This document shows, piece after piece, positions 17,165 through 26,102 of a stretch of 64,000 nucleotides of DNA (position 1 is the first letter of the stretch; every line of letters begins with the position of its first letter). The stretch is from positions 1-64,000 of the forward strand of contig CAZDXQ010000007.1 in assembly GCA_964509545.1 (NCBI GenBank). The letters are read 5' to 3'. The position numbers and the translations under genes are program-made. The notes under the pieces are model-generated. The model saw only the letters and a program-made list of their open reading frames with translations. It made no database searches and was not told where the DNA came from. This DNA comes from JADJWR01 sp964509545 (GTDB taxonomy: Bacteria > Pseudomonadota > Gammaproteobacteria > Burkholderiales > Burkholderiaceae_F).

Positions 17165-18190
17165 ATGCCTACGAAGCCCGACACTGCAGTCGATGCGCTG
17201 GCTGCAGTCGCGTTGGCCAATGTCGGCCGCGAGTATCCGTACCACCTGCTGCACCTGGTGCGCGGCGACGCCGATGTCCTGCCGCCACGCCGGCTGCACC
17301 CTATCTTTCACGGCGCCTACGACTGGCATTCCTGCGCGCACATGCACTGGACGCTGGCGCGCTGCCTGCGGCTGGATCCGCGCATCGGCCTCGCGCCGCA
17401 GATCGGCGCCCATTTCGACGACCGCTTCACGGCAACGGCCGTCGCCGGCGAGTGCGACTATTTCGCCGGCAGCGGCCGGGCCGCATTCGAGCGGCCTTAT
17501 GGCTGGGCCTGGCTGCTGCAACTGGCGGCCGAACTCGACGCGCTTGCCGGGCACATGCCTGCGGCGACGCGCTGGCGCGATGCGCTGGCGCCGCTCGTGG
17601 CGCAGGTGATCGGGCGTTTCCTCGACTGGCTGCCGCGGGCGGACTTTCCGGTGCGCGCGGGCACACATGGCAACAGTGCGTTCGCGCTGGTCCTTGCGCT
17701 GCGCTACGCCCGGCGCCTTCGCCATGCCGGCCTCGAATCGGCCATCGCGGACCGTGCACTTGCCTGGTACGGCAACGACCGCCGCTATCCGGCGCATTAC
17801 GAGCCGGGAGGCGACGACTTCCTTTCCGGCGGCCTGTGCGAGGCCCTGGCCATGGCCAGGCTGCTCCCCGCCGAGGCGTGGCGGGAATGGTGGTCGGCCT
17901 TCGCCCCCGACGAGCAAGCGTTGGCGAGCTGGCTCGCGCCGGTTCGCGTCGCCGACCCCACGGATTCGAAGATCGTTCATCTGCATGGGCTGAACCTGTC
18001 GCGGGCCTGGTGCTGGCGCGAACTGCAGCCACTGCTGCCAGCAGCGATGCAGCCCGTCGCGGCGCAGGCGGCCGCCGTGCACCGTCGTGCATCGTCCGCC
18101 GCCTCGACCGCGGGCGAGTACGTCGGCACGCACTGGCTGGCCAGTTTCGCGCTGCTTGCCCTGACCGGCGAGTCCATCGACGGCTGTTGA
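17165..18190 (+). CDS. DUF2891 family protein
   Basis: A 341-residue protein matching the DUF2891 pattern: REYPYHLLHLV at the N-terminus, the hallmark HPIFHGAYDWHSCAHMHW (residues 45-62), PYGWAWLLQLAAELDAL, and later GTHGNSAFALVLALRYARR and HYEPGGDDFLSGGLCEALAM. These resemble alpha/alpha-barrel proteins such as glycoside-active enzymes, but no activity is established for the family. It has no signal peptide, so it is probably cytoplasmic. It lies 60 bases before the FAD oxidoreductase. Confidence 0.85.
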   Translation: MPTKPDTAVDALAAVALANVGREYPYHLLHLVRGDADVLPPRRLHPIFHGAYDWHSCAHMHWTLARCLRLDPRIGLAPQIGAHFDDRFTATAVAGECDYFAGSGRAAFERPYGWAWLLQLAAELDALAGHMPAATRWRDALAPLVAQVIGRFLDWLPRADFPVRAGTHGNSAFALVLALRYARRLRHAGLESAIADRALAWYGNDRRYPAHYEPGGDDFLSGGLCEALAMARLLPAEAWREWWSAFAPDEQALASWLAPVRVADPTDSKIVHLHGLNLSRAWCWRELQPLLPAAMQPVAAQAAAVHRRASSAASTAGEYVGTHWLASFALLALTGESIDGC

Positions 18191-18250
18191 CGCCCATCAA
18201 CGCCACCGGCCTCGGCGCTGCTGTGATGCAGCCTGACGCTGGAGATCGCG

Positions 18251-19804
18251 ATGGACAAGGCGTGGGATGCGGTCGTGATCGGCTCGGGCATTGGCGGGCT
18301 CGCTGCCGCTGCCGCGCTGGCCACGCGCGGCAAGCAGGTGCTGGTGCTGGAGCGGCATGCCCAGGCTGGCGGACTGACGCAGACCTTCGAACGTCAGGGC
18401 TGGCGCTTCAATGTCGGCGTGCACTACCTCGGCGGGTTCGGCCCGGGCGAAGCGAATCGTCGCCTGCTCGACCACCTGTGCGGCGGACGCATCGACTTGG
18501 CGCCGATCGAAGGCGCGTATGACCGGATCCGGCTGCCGGGACTGACGCTGCCCTTCACGCCGCCGCGCGCGGCGCTGGTCAGGGTGCTGAAGGACACCTT
18601 CCCGCGCGAAGCCGATGCGATCGACCGCTATTTCGACGCGGTCGACCGCGCCGCGGCGGCGATGGGGGCCGTATTCACCGCGCACGGCGTGCCCGGACCG
18701 CTCGGGGTTCCCCTGGCGTGGTTCAGGCGCAAGGAGATCGAGCGCTGGGTGGCGCGGACGACGTGGGAAGTCGTGCAGGAACTGACCGGCGACGAGCACC
18801 TGCGCGCGGCACTGACCGCGCAGTGGATCGACTACGGCAGCCGCCCGGCCGAAAGTTCGTTCGGCGTGCACGCGCTGGTGACCCGCTCGTATCTCGACGG
18901 TGCCTGGTACCCGGTGGGCGGCAGCGGCGTGTTCGCGCGCGAACTCGGCCGCACGATCGAGGAAGCCGGCGGCGAACTCCGCACCCGCGCCGAGGTGGCC
19001 GCCATTGAAGTGCAGCAGCGGCGGGTCAGCGGCGTGCAGCTTCGCGACGGCACGAAGATCGCCACGCGTTGCGTGATCTCCGATGCCGGCGCGCACAACA
19101 CGTTGCGGATGCTGCCGTCGGGCGAAGTCGATTACGGCTGGGCGCAGGACATCACCGAGCTGGGGGCGTCGACCGGCTACATCGGGCTTTACCTCGGCCT
19201 TTCCGGCGACATCGCGCGCGCCGGCGCCGACGCGGCGAACACGTGGATCTACGAATCGTGGGACGTCAACCAGGCCTGGGACGATCCGCGACGCAAGCCG
19301 CGTGCGCCGGCGCTGTTCGTCGCCTTTCCGTCGCTGCGCGATCCGGCGCACGACCCCGGCCCTCAGCAGCGTCACACCTGCGAGATCGTCGCGCTGATCA
19401 ACTGGAGCGCCTTCGCGCAATGGGACCACTCGGACGATCCCGGCGGCATGGCCGTTGGCGCCGCGCGCGAGGCAAGCTACGCCGAATTCAAGGCGCTGCT
19501 CACGCGCAGCCTGCTGGCGCAGTTCGGCGAGCACTTCCCGGCGCTGGCACCGATGGTGCAGTTCGCCGAGACCTCGACGCCGATCACCGTCGCCACCTAC
19601 ACCGGCGCCGAACACGGCGCGATGTACGGGCTGGCGACGACGCCGCAGCGGTTCCTGTCGCCCGCGCTGCGGCCGCGCACGCCGATCGGCGGCCTGCTAC
19701 TGGCCGGCCAGGACGTCTGCACTCCCGGCGTGACGGGCGCGATGATGGGCGGCCTGATGGCGGCCGCCAACCTCGAGCCCGGCCTGTGGCGCCTGCTGCG
19801 CTGA
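18251..19804 (+). CDS. Phytoene desaturase/retinol saturase-type FAD oxidoreductase
   Basis: 517 residues. The N-terminal dinucleotide-binding motif is AVVIGSGIGGLAAAAALATR, then VLERHAQAGG, and a carotenoid-oxidoreductase-like FNVGVHYLGG. The C-terminus has the FAD-closing LLLAGQDVCTPGVTGAMMGG. The overall layout is that of the CrtI/RetSat amine-oxidase-like superfamily, which reduces or desaturates isoprenoid double bonds. No other carotenoid genes are nearby, so a different lipid or isoprenoid substrate is possible. Confidence 0.85.
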   Translation: MDKAWDAVVIGSGIGGLAAAAALATRGKQVLVLERHAQAGGLTQTFERQGWRFNVGVHYLGGFGPGEANRRLLDHLCGGRIDLAPIEGAYDRIRLPGLTLPFTPPRAALVRVLKDTFPREADAIDRYFDAVDRAAAAMGAVFTAHGVPGPLGVPLAWFRRKEIERWVARTTWEVVQELTGDEHLRAALTAQWIDYGSRPAESSFGVHALVTRSYLDGAWYPVGGSGVFARELGRTIEEAGGELRTRAEVAAIEVQQRRVSGVQLRDGTKIATRCVISDAGAHNTLRMLPSGEVDYGWAQDITELGASTGYIGLYLGLSGDIARAGADAANTWIYESWDVNQAWDDPRRKPRAPALFVAFPSLRDPAHDPGPQQRHTCEIVALINWSAFAQWDHSDDPGGMAVGAAREASYAEFKALLTRSLLAQFGEHFPALAPMVQFAETSTPITVATYTGAEHGAMYGLATTPQRFLSPALRPRTPIGGLLLAGQDVCTPGVTGAMMGGLMAAANLEPGLWRLLR

Positions 19805-19889
19805 CAAACGCGCAGCCGATGGGCATGCCTGGCTTCGTCCGGGCAAGCACAGCCGCCCGCGCCGTGGTCCGGGCTTCGGCGCCGGGCGC

Positions 19890-21020
19890 TCAGCCTGCCG
19901 GCTCGAGCCGCAGGATCGCTCCGTTGGGCAGGTCGGTCAGCAGGTACAGATGGCCGTCGGGGCCGACGCGCACGTCGCGTACCCTCGGCAGCGCGCCATG
20001 AAGCATGAACTCGTCCTCGACGAACTTCTCGCCGTCAAGACGCACGCGGATCAGGCTCTGCCCGCGCAGCGCACCGATGAACACGTCGCCGCGCCATTTC
20101 GGAAACCTGTCCCCGTCGTAGAAGGCCATGCCTGAGATGGCCGGCGACGGGATCCAGTACTTGACTGGCTGCGCCATGCCTGCCTTTTCGGTGTCGCCGA
20201 TCTTCGTGCCGGTGACGTAGTTGACGCCGTAGGTGATCACCGGCCAGCCGTAGTTGGTGCCGCTCCTGATCGCGTTCAGTTCATCGCCGCCCTGTGGTCC
20301 ATGCTCGATCGCCCACAGCACCCCGGTGTTCGGGTGCAGGGCCGCACCCTGCACGTTGCGGTTGCCGAGCGAGTAGATCTCCGGCTTCGCCTTCGGATCG
20401 CTGGCGAAAGGATTGCCCGGCGCCGCCTTGCCGTCTTCGGTCAGGCGCAGGATCTTGCCGGCGTGATCATCGAGTTTCTGCGCCCGCGCCATCTCGCCGC
20501 GATCGCCGAGCGTCACGTACAGCAGGCCGTCGCGATCGAAGACCAGCCGCGAGCCGAAGTGAAATCCGGTGTTCGATTTCGGCGCCATGCGGAAGATCAC
20601 CTCGACGCGGTCCATCTTCCACGCGCCCGGTCCGCCGGCCAGCTTGCCGCGCGCGACCTCGGTGCCGTTGTTGCCGGCGGAATCGCGCTGCACGTAGCTC
20701 CAGTAGACCCAGCCGTTTTCCCTGTGCTTCGGATGCAGCACGACGTCGAGCAAGCCGCCCTGGCCTTGCGCGTCGACACGCGGCAGTCCCGCCACCGGCG
20801 CAGGGTCGAGCTTGCCGTCCTTGCCGACCACGCGCAGCCGACCCGGCCGCTCCGTCACCAGCATGCGGCCGTCGGGCAGGAAGGCGAGCCCCCAGGGGCG
20901 GTCGAGACCTTCGGTGACCGTGGCGAGCCGCACGGCGTGTTCGCGGGTCTGGATCACCTGCGCGTGGGCAGACGGCATCGCCGCCAGCAGAGCGGCGGAA
21001 AAAAGCGCGATCCTGTGCAT
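19890..21020 (-). CDS. PQQ-dependent aldose sugar dehydrogenase-like protein (YliI family)
   Basis: 376 residues. A Sec signal (IALFSAALLAAMPSAHAQV) precedes a six-bladed beta-propeller of the soluble glucose/aldose dehydrogenase family: GLDRPWGLAFLPDGRMLVTE, QGQGGLLDVVLHP, TGFHFGSRLVFDRDGLLYVT (conserved His and Arg), LGNRNVQGAALHP and EHGPQGGDELN. It would act in the periplasm using PQQ, which must come from outside this region since no pqq genes are present. It lies downstream of the peptide ABC transporter on the same strand with an 80-base gap, so it may be cotranscribed. Confidence 0.88.
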   Translation of the reverse strand: MHRIALFSAALLAAMPSAHAQVIQTREHAVRLATVTEGLDRPWGLAFLPDGRMLVTERPGRLRVVGKDGKLDPAPVAGLPRVDAQGQGGLLDVVLHPKHRENGWVYWSYVQRDSAGNNGTEVARGKLAGGPGAWKMDRVEVIFRMAPKSNTGFHFGSRLVFDRDGLLYVTLGDRGEMARAQKLDDHAGKILRLTEDGKAAPGNPFASDPKAKPEIYSLGNRNVQGAALHPNTGVLWAIEHGPQGGDELNAIRSGTNYGWPVITYGVNYVTGTKIGDTEKAGMAQPVKYWIPSPAISGMAFYDGDRFPKWRGDVFIGALRGQSLIRVRLDGEKFVEDEFMLHGALPRVRDVRVGPDGHLYLLTDLPNGAILRLEPAG

Positions 21021-21099
21021 CGATACCCCGGAAACGATCGCCGAAGGCTGCCGCAGCCCGCCGCGCTTGGCCAGCCGGGATTGCCCGGAGGCCCGGCCG

Positions 21100-22146
21100 T
21101 CAGCCGATGCGGCCTTCCTCGACCGCGTGGCAGGCCACGAGCACGTCGCTGCCGGCCTGCGGATGCAGCTTCAGCTGCGGCGGCTCGCCCCTGCAGCGCG
21201 CGTTGGCATGCGGGCAGCGCGGATGGAAGGTGCAGCCCGATGGCGGGTTGAGCGGATTGGGCACCTCACCGGCCACCGGTGTGCGGGCGCGGCCGGTCAT
21301 ATCCAGATCCGGGATCGCGTCGAGCAGCATGCGCGTGTACGGATGCCGCGGCGTCGCGAACAGGCGTTCCTTCGGCGCCAGCTCGACGATCCGTCCGAGG
21401 TACATCACGCCGACGCGATCGGAGATGTGGCGCACGACGGCGAGGTTGTGCGAGATGAACAGATAGGTCAGGCCAAGTTCGCGCTGCAGATCCTTCATCA
21501 GGTTGAGCACCTGCGCCTGCACCGAGACGTCGAGCGCGGAAGTCGGTTCGTCGCAGACGAGGAACTCCGGGTTGGTGGCCAGCGCGCGGGCGATCGAGAT
21601 GCGCTGGCGCTGGCCGCCGGAGAACTGGTGCGGGTACTTGACCTTGTCTGCCGGCGACAGCCGCACCAGGCCGAGCAGTTCGTCGACGCGGGCCGTGATC
21701 TGCCGCGCATCGGACATCAGCCCGTGCGCGCGCAGCGGCTCGGCGATGATTTCGGCCACCCGCCAGCGCGGGTTGAGGCTGGCATACGGGTCCTGGAAGA
21801 TCATCTGCAGCTTCTGCCGCAGGCTGCGGCCACTGGCCGTGTTCATCTCGCGCAGGTCGCGACCGAAGAATTCGACGCGGCCTGTGCTCGGCGCATACAG
21901 TCCAACCAGCACCCGCGCTACCGTGGACTTGCCGCAGCCGGATTCGCCGACCAGCGACAGCGTTTCGCCGCGGCGGATCTCGAAGCTGACGTCGTCGACC
22001 GCATGCAGAATCGTGCGGGGCTTGCCCTCCAACACGCGGTTCAGCCACGGCGGCGAAACGTCGAAGTACCTGGAAACGCCCTCGGCCCTGACGATCACGT
22101 CACCGGCGGCGAACGGGGAAGCGGCGGGGCGGGCGACGGCGCTCAA
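21100..22146 (-). CDS. dppF: Dipeptide/oligopeptide ABC transporter ATP-binding protein (DppF/OppF type)
   Basis: 348 residues. Walker A GESGCGKST, signature FSGGQRQRISIARAL, Walker B LVCDEPTSALD, His-loop SHNL, and the C-terminal oligo_HPY region (RLFATPRHPYTRMLLDAIPD) followed by the Cys-rich iron-sulfur-like tail CTFHPRCPHANARC typical of DppF/OppF. It energises the DppB-DppC channel at the inner membrane. The listed start is TTG, so the N-terminus is uncertain; the first conserved residue is near RAEGVSRYF. It is the last gene of the dpp-like operon. Confidence 0.92.
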   Translation of the reverse strand: MSAVARPAASPFAAGDVIVRAEGVSRYFDVSPPWLNRVLEGKPRTILHAVDDVSFEIRRGETLSLVGESGCGKSTVARVLVGLYAPSTGRVEFFGRDLREMNTASGRSLRQKLQMIFQDPYASLNPRWRVAEIIAEPLRAHGLMSDARQITARVDELLGLVRLSPADKVKYPHQFSGGQRQRISIARALATNPEFLVCDEPTSALDVSVQAQVLNLMKDLQRELGLTYLFISHNLAVVRHISDRVGVMYLGRIVELAPKERLFATPRHPYTRMLLDAIPDLDMTGRARTPVAGEVPNPLNPPSGCTFHPRCPHANARCRGEPPQLKLHPQAGSDVLVACHAVEEGRIG

Positions 22147-22281
22147 TGGACTACCCTTTGTTCGACCGATGCCACTGCCGTCCCTGCCGTCGCCGGCGGC
22201 AGGCCCGGCAGCAGCGGCGATAAGCCACCGCGCCGCGCTTGTCCGCCGGCGCAGCGGCGTTCGATGCGCTCGTGCGGCGCA

Positions 22282-23265
22282 TCATGCCGCGGCCCTTTCC
22301 GGCGCGGCATGAAGCCAGCACGCGGCCCGCGAGGCGCCTGCCGGCAGCAGTTCCGGACGCTCGCGGCTGCAGCGGGCGAAGGCCTTCTCGCAGCGCGGGT
22401 GAAAGGCGCAGCCGGCCGGGATCTCGGTCAGGCGCGGCATGCTGCCCTCGATCTGCGCCAGCCGCTCGGCCTCGTGTTCCATGCTCGGGATCGAACCCAT
22501 CAGCCCCGCCGTGTACGGGTGCTGCGGACGATGGATGACGTCGGCCACCGGGCCGATCTCGGCGATCCGGCCGGCGTACATCACGGCGACGCGGTCGGCG
22601 GTCTCGGCGATCACGCCCATGTCGTGCGTGATCAGCATCACCGCCGTCTTCTTTTCCCGGCACAGCCGCTTCAGCAGCTGGATGATCTGCGCCTGGATCG
22701 ACACGTCCAGCGCCGTGGTCGGTTCGTCGGCGATCACCAGCTTCGGCTCGGCGGCCAGCGCCAGCGCGATCACCACCCGCTGCCGCATGCCGCCGGAGAA
22801 CTGGTGCGGATAGTGGTCGATGCGCCGCTCGGGCGCCGGAATGCCGGTGGCTGCGAGCAGTTCGATCGCCCGCGCACGCGCCTGCTGCTGCGACATGTGC
22901 AGGTGTGTCGTGATCGTCTCGACCAATTGCTGGCCGACCGTGTACAGCGGGTTGAGCGAGGTCAGCGGATCCTGGAAGATGGCGCCGATCTCGCGGCCGC
23001 GCACCTTGCGCATCTCGTCGGCCGGCAGGTTGTCGATTCGCATGCCGGCCAGCTTGACTTCGCCGCGGGCGATGCGTCCGGGCGGTTCGAGCAGCCCGAT
23101 CACCGCCGCCCCGGTCAGCGATTTGCCGGCGCCCGATTCGCCGACGACGCCGAGCACCTCGCCGGGCGCGATCGAGAACGAGATGTCGTCGACGGCGACC
23201 AGCGTGCCGCGCCGCGTCGGGAACTCGACCCGCAGGCTGCGGACCTCGAGCAGCGGCGCCGTCAT
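22282..23265 (-). CDS. dppD: Dipeptide/oligopeptide ABC transporter ATP-binding protein (DppD/OppD type)
   Basis: 327 residues. Walker A GESGAGKS, signature FSGGMRQRVVIALAL, Walker B VIADEPTTALD, a switch His in ITHDMG, the HPYTAGLMGSIP oligo_HPY motif and a Cys-rich tail (CAFHPRCEKAFARC). It pairs with DppF to form the ATPase of the importer. It starts 6 bases after the stop of the small lipoprotein gene, so the two are certainly cotranscribed. Confidence 0.92.
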   Translation of the reverse strand: MTAPLLEVRSLRVEFPTRRGTLVAVDDISFSIAPGEVLGVVGESGAGKSLTGAAVIGLLEPPGRIARGEVKLAGMRIDNLPADEMRKVRGREIGAIFQDPLTSLNPLYTVGQQLVETITTHLHMSQQQARARAIELLAATGIPAPERRIDHYPHQFSGGMRQRVVIALALAAEPKLVIADEPTTALDVSIQAQIIQLLKRLCREKKTAVMLITHDMGVIAETADRVAVMYAGRIAEIGPVADVIHRPQHPYTAGLMGSIPSMEHEAERLAQIEGSMPRLTEIPAGCAFHPRCEKAFARCSRERPELLPAGASRAACWLHAAPERAAA

Positions 23266-23271
23266 GAATCG

Positions 23272-23640
23272 CTACTTCTTCCCGGCGCAGCCGAGGTCGG
23301 CGACGTAGTCGACCTTCGGCTCCCATTCAGGCGACAGCGCGTTCGGCCGCACGGCCATCAGGTGGTAGCGCTTGCACGGCTCGACGTCGAGTTCGATCGT
23401 CCGCAGCGTGCCCTGCTTCGCGCCCGCCACCGGCGGCGCCTGCAGCACCACCTTGTGCCGGCCGGGCTCTACGCGCACCGGGTAAGCCAGCGTGCTGCGG
23501 CCGTCGACCGACTCGATGATCACGTCGTAGGTGTGCATCTCCGCCCGGTTATAGCGGCGGCCGTCCAGATACGACACCTCGGTGGTCGCGCAGCCGGCCA
23601 GGACCAGTGCAGCAGACAGGACGAGCAATGTGCTTTTCAT
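23272..23640 (-). CDS. Small lipoprotein within the dpp operon
   Basis: 122 residues. AAGGAG stands 6 bases before the third in-frame ATG (23640), which gives a clean lipoprotein signal, STLLVLSAALVLAGCATTEV (lipobox LAGC). The mature part has a YDVIIESVDGRSTLAYPVRV beta region, PGRHKVVLQAPP and two further cysteines (EPCKRYHLMAV, DLGCAGKK). It resembles small lipoproteins with a PEGA-like or carboxypeptidase-like beta fold. Its place between permease and ATPase genes suggests it accompanies the transporter in the periplasm, but this is context only. Confidence 0.75.
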   Translation of the reverse strand: MKSTLLVLSAALVLAGCATTEVSYLDGRRYNRAEMHTYDVIIESVDGRSTLAYPVRVEPGRHKVVLQAPPVAGAKQGTLRTIELDVEPCKRYHLMAVRPNALSPEWEPKVDYVADLGCAGKK

Positions 23641-23736
23641 GGACATCTCCTTCGCCAGCGGTGCGGCTGGCGCCGCACCCGGGAACACGCTAGCAAAGGC
23701 ATTCGACATGGTCGGTAACTTTTCGTTGCTGCCGTC

Positions 23737-24648
23737 TCACTGCAGCTTGGGATTGAGCGCGTCGCGCAGCCAGTCGCCAAGCAGGTTCACCGACAGCACC
23801 AGCAGCACCAGCGCCGCGCCCGGGAAGATCGTGATCCACCACTCGCCCGAGAAAAGGAACTCGTTGCCGATGCGGATCAGCGTGCCCAGCGACGGCGTGG
23901 TCGGCGGCACGCCGACGCCGAGGAAGCTGAGCGTCGCCTCGGTGATGATCGCCGTGGCGATGTGCACCGTGGCCAGCACCAGCACCGGGCCGAGCACATT
24001 CGGCAGCACATGCCGGCCCATGATCGCCAGCGGCGAAACACCGATCACCTTGGCCGCCTGCACGTACTCCTTGTTCTTCTCCACCAGCGTCGAGCCCCTG
24101 ACCGTGCGCGCGTACTGGACCCAGCCCGACAGCGCAATGGCCAGGATCAGCACGGCGAACGCCACTTCGCCATGCGTCTCGCGCGGCAGCGCCGCGCGGA
24201 AGACGCCGTCGATCAGCAGCGCCACCAGGATCGCGGGGAAGGACAGCATCACGTCGCACACGCGCATGATGAAGGCGTCCAGCCGGCCGCCGACATAGCC
24301 GGACAGCAGGCCAAGGCCGACGCCGAGGATGACCGACAGGATCACCGACGCCACGCCGATCGCGAGCGAGATACGCATGCCGTACAGGATCGCCGAGTAG
24401 ACATCGCGCCCCTGGTCGTCGGTGCCGAACAGGAACCTGCGCTCGCCCTCGTCCAGCCAGGCCGGCGGTTTGGAAGCGTCGAGCAGGTTGATCGTCGCCA
24501 GGTCGAACGGGTTGTGCGGCGCCACCCAGTCAGCGAAAACCGCCGAGAAGATCATCAGTACCGCGATCAAGAAGGCGACGATCGCCACCGGCGACGTGCG
24601 GAAACTGTAGGCGACGTCGCTGTCCCAGAGGCGGGCGATCGTGTTCAT
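23737..24648 (-). CDS. dppC: Peptide ABC transporter permease (DppC/OppC type)
   Basis: 303 residues. An N-terminal OppC_N segment (SPVAIVAFLIAVLMIFSAVF) leads to HNPFDL and FGTDDQGRDVYSAILYGMRI, the hallmark of DppC. Six membrane helices and an EAA loop follow (EYVQAAKVIGVSPLAIMGRH). It forms the channel with DppB. The M20 amidohydrolase gene lies immediately upstream, with a 78-base gap. Confidence 0.92.
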   Translation of the reverse strand: MNTIARLWDSDVAYSFRTSPVAIVAFLIAVLMIFSAVFADWVAPHNPFDLATINLLDASKPPAWLDEGERRFLFGTDDQGRDVYSAILYGMRISLAIGVASVILSVILGVGLGLLSGYVGGRLDAFIMRVCDVMLSFPAILVALLIDGVFRAALPRETHGEVAFAVLILAIALSGWVQYARTVRGSTLVEKNKEYVQAAKVIGVSPLAIMGRHVLPNVLGPVLVLATVHIATAIITEATLSFLGVGVPPTTPSLGTLIRIGNEFLFSGEWWITIFPGAALVLLVLSVNLLGDWLRDALNPKLQ

Positions 24649-24726
24649 GGGCTCAGTCGCGATGCGGTCGATTCACGGTTGTTCGTTCAGGGGAAACCGG
24701 GTTTCACGTCTGGTCCTGTCGGTCAT

Positions 24727-25941
24727 TCAGGCCGCGGAGATCGGCATCCGGCGCTCGGCCAGCGCAGCCAGATAACCGGCGCCGAGCGGGATCACCGCGT
24801 CGTTGAAATCGTAGCGGCTGTTGTGCAGCCAGCAACCACCTTCGACGCCGCCCTGGCCAAGCCGCGCATAGCAGCCCGGCCGAGCCTGCAGCATGAAGGC
24901 GAAATCCTCGGCACCCATGCTCGGCTGCAGGCTTCGAACCACGCGCTCGCGGCCGACCAGTTCCTCGGCCACGCGCAGCGCGTGCTCGTACTGCGGCGCG
25001 TGGTTGATGGTCGCCGGGTAGATGCGCTGATAATGCACCGTCGCCTCGCCGCCGAAGGCGCGCGCCGTCGACTGCACGAGTTCGGTGAGCCGCCGCTCGA
25101 TCATGTCCTGGATGCTGTGCTGGAAGGCCCTGACGGTGCCGACCAGCTTCGCCTCGCGCGGGATCACCGAAAAGGCGCCGGGGTTGCCGGCCGACAGCGA
25201 ACACAGCGATACGACCGCCGCATCGATCGGCGCCGTGTTGCGGGCAACGATGCTCTGCGCCGCAGTGATGATGTGGCCTGCGATCAGCACCGGGTCCACC
25301 GTCAGGTGCGGGTGCGCCGCATGGCCGCCGCGGCCGCTGATCGTGATCTCGATGCGATCGGCCGCGGCCATCATCGGTCCCGGGTTCAGGCCGATGTGCC
25401 CGGCCGGCAGCGCCGGCCAGTTGTGCAGCGCGTAGACCTCGTCGCAGGGAAAGCGCTCGAAAAGCCCGTCGTCGATCATCACCTTGGCGCCGCCGAAGCC
25501 TTCTTCTGCCGGCTGGAAGATCACGTACGCCGTGCCGTCGAAGTTGCGCGTGGCCGCAAGGTATTGCGCGGCACCGAGCAGCATCGTCGTGTGGCCGTCG
25601 TGGCCGCAGCCGTGCATCCGGCCCGGTGTCTTCGACCGATGGACGAAATCGTTCTCCTCCTGGATCGGCAGCGCATCCATGTCGGCACGGAGCCCGACCG
25701 ACCGCCCGGAGCCTTCCTTACGGCCGCGGATCACGCCGACCACGCCGGTGCGGCCGATGCCGGTATGCACCTCGACGCCCCAATGGTGCAGCCGCTCGGC
25801 CACCAGCGCCGACGTACGGTGCTCCTCGAAGCCGATCTCCGGATGCGCGTGCAGGTCGCGCCGGATCGCCGTCAGCCGCTCGTGCTCGGCGAGCACGAAG
25901 GACACGGGCGACTTCAGGGCGAGCCCGAGGTAGGCGTTCAT
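24727..25941 (-). CDS. M20 family amidohydrolase (hippurate hydrolase/aminoacylase type)
   Basis: A 404-residue cytoplasmic dinuclear metal hydrolase. Visible motifs are RRDLHAHPEIGFEE, RADMDALPIQEEN, GRMHGCGHDGHTTMLLGAA (metal Cys/His), FQPAEEGFGGAKVMIDDGLF (catalytic Glu and metal Glu), the dimerisation-domain GRGGHAAHPHLTVDPV, and a final metal His in GGCWLHNSRYDFND. The family releases amino acids from N-acyl or N-benzoyl derivatives or small peptides. Its position between dppB and dppC suggests the importer brings in its substrate, for example an N-acylated amino acid or dipeptide. Confidence 0.9.
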   Translation of the reverse strand: MNAYLGLALKSPVSFVLAEHERLTAIRRDLHAHPEIGFEEHRTSALVAERLHHWGVEVHTGIGRTGVVGVIRGRKEGSGRSVGLRADMDALPIQEENDFVHRSKTPGRMHGCGHDGHTTMLLGAAQYLAATRNFDGTAYVIFQPAEEGFGGAKVMIDDGLFERFPCDEVYALHNWPALPAGHIGLNPGPMMAAADRIEITISGRGGHAAHPHLTVDPVLIAGHIITAAQSIVARNTAPIDAAVVSLCSLSAGNPGAFSVIPREAKLVGTVRAFQHSIQDMIERRLTELVQSTARAFGGEATVHYQRIYPATINHAPQYEHALRVAEELVGRERVVRSLQPSMGAEDFAFMLQARPGCYARLGQGGVEGGCWLHNSRYDFNDAVIPLGAGYLAALAERRMPISAA

Positions 25942-26102
25942 GTCAGTGGCGCCCGTCGGTCCGGCACCGCCGGCGCCCCTGCGCCGGGGCGAGGCCGCGG
26001 ATGCGCCGGCATCCGCCTGCCGGCGATTGCCAGCCGCGCCGGCCGGGCATGCAGGCCCGGCCGTGCAAGCACGAGCGCAGAGGACGCGCAGGCAACATCA
26101 TT

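Noticed and set aside
20812..23718. 968-codon plus-strand frame across the dpp genes
   Set aside because: It is antisense to three recognised genes, and its His/Arg/Gln-rich sequence is typical of an antisense shadow in high-GC DNA.
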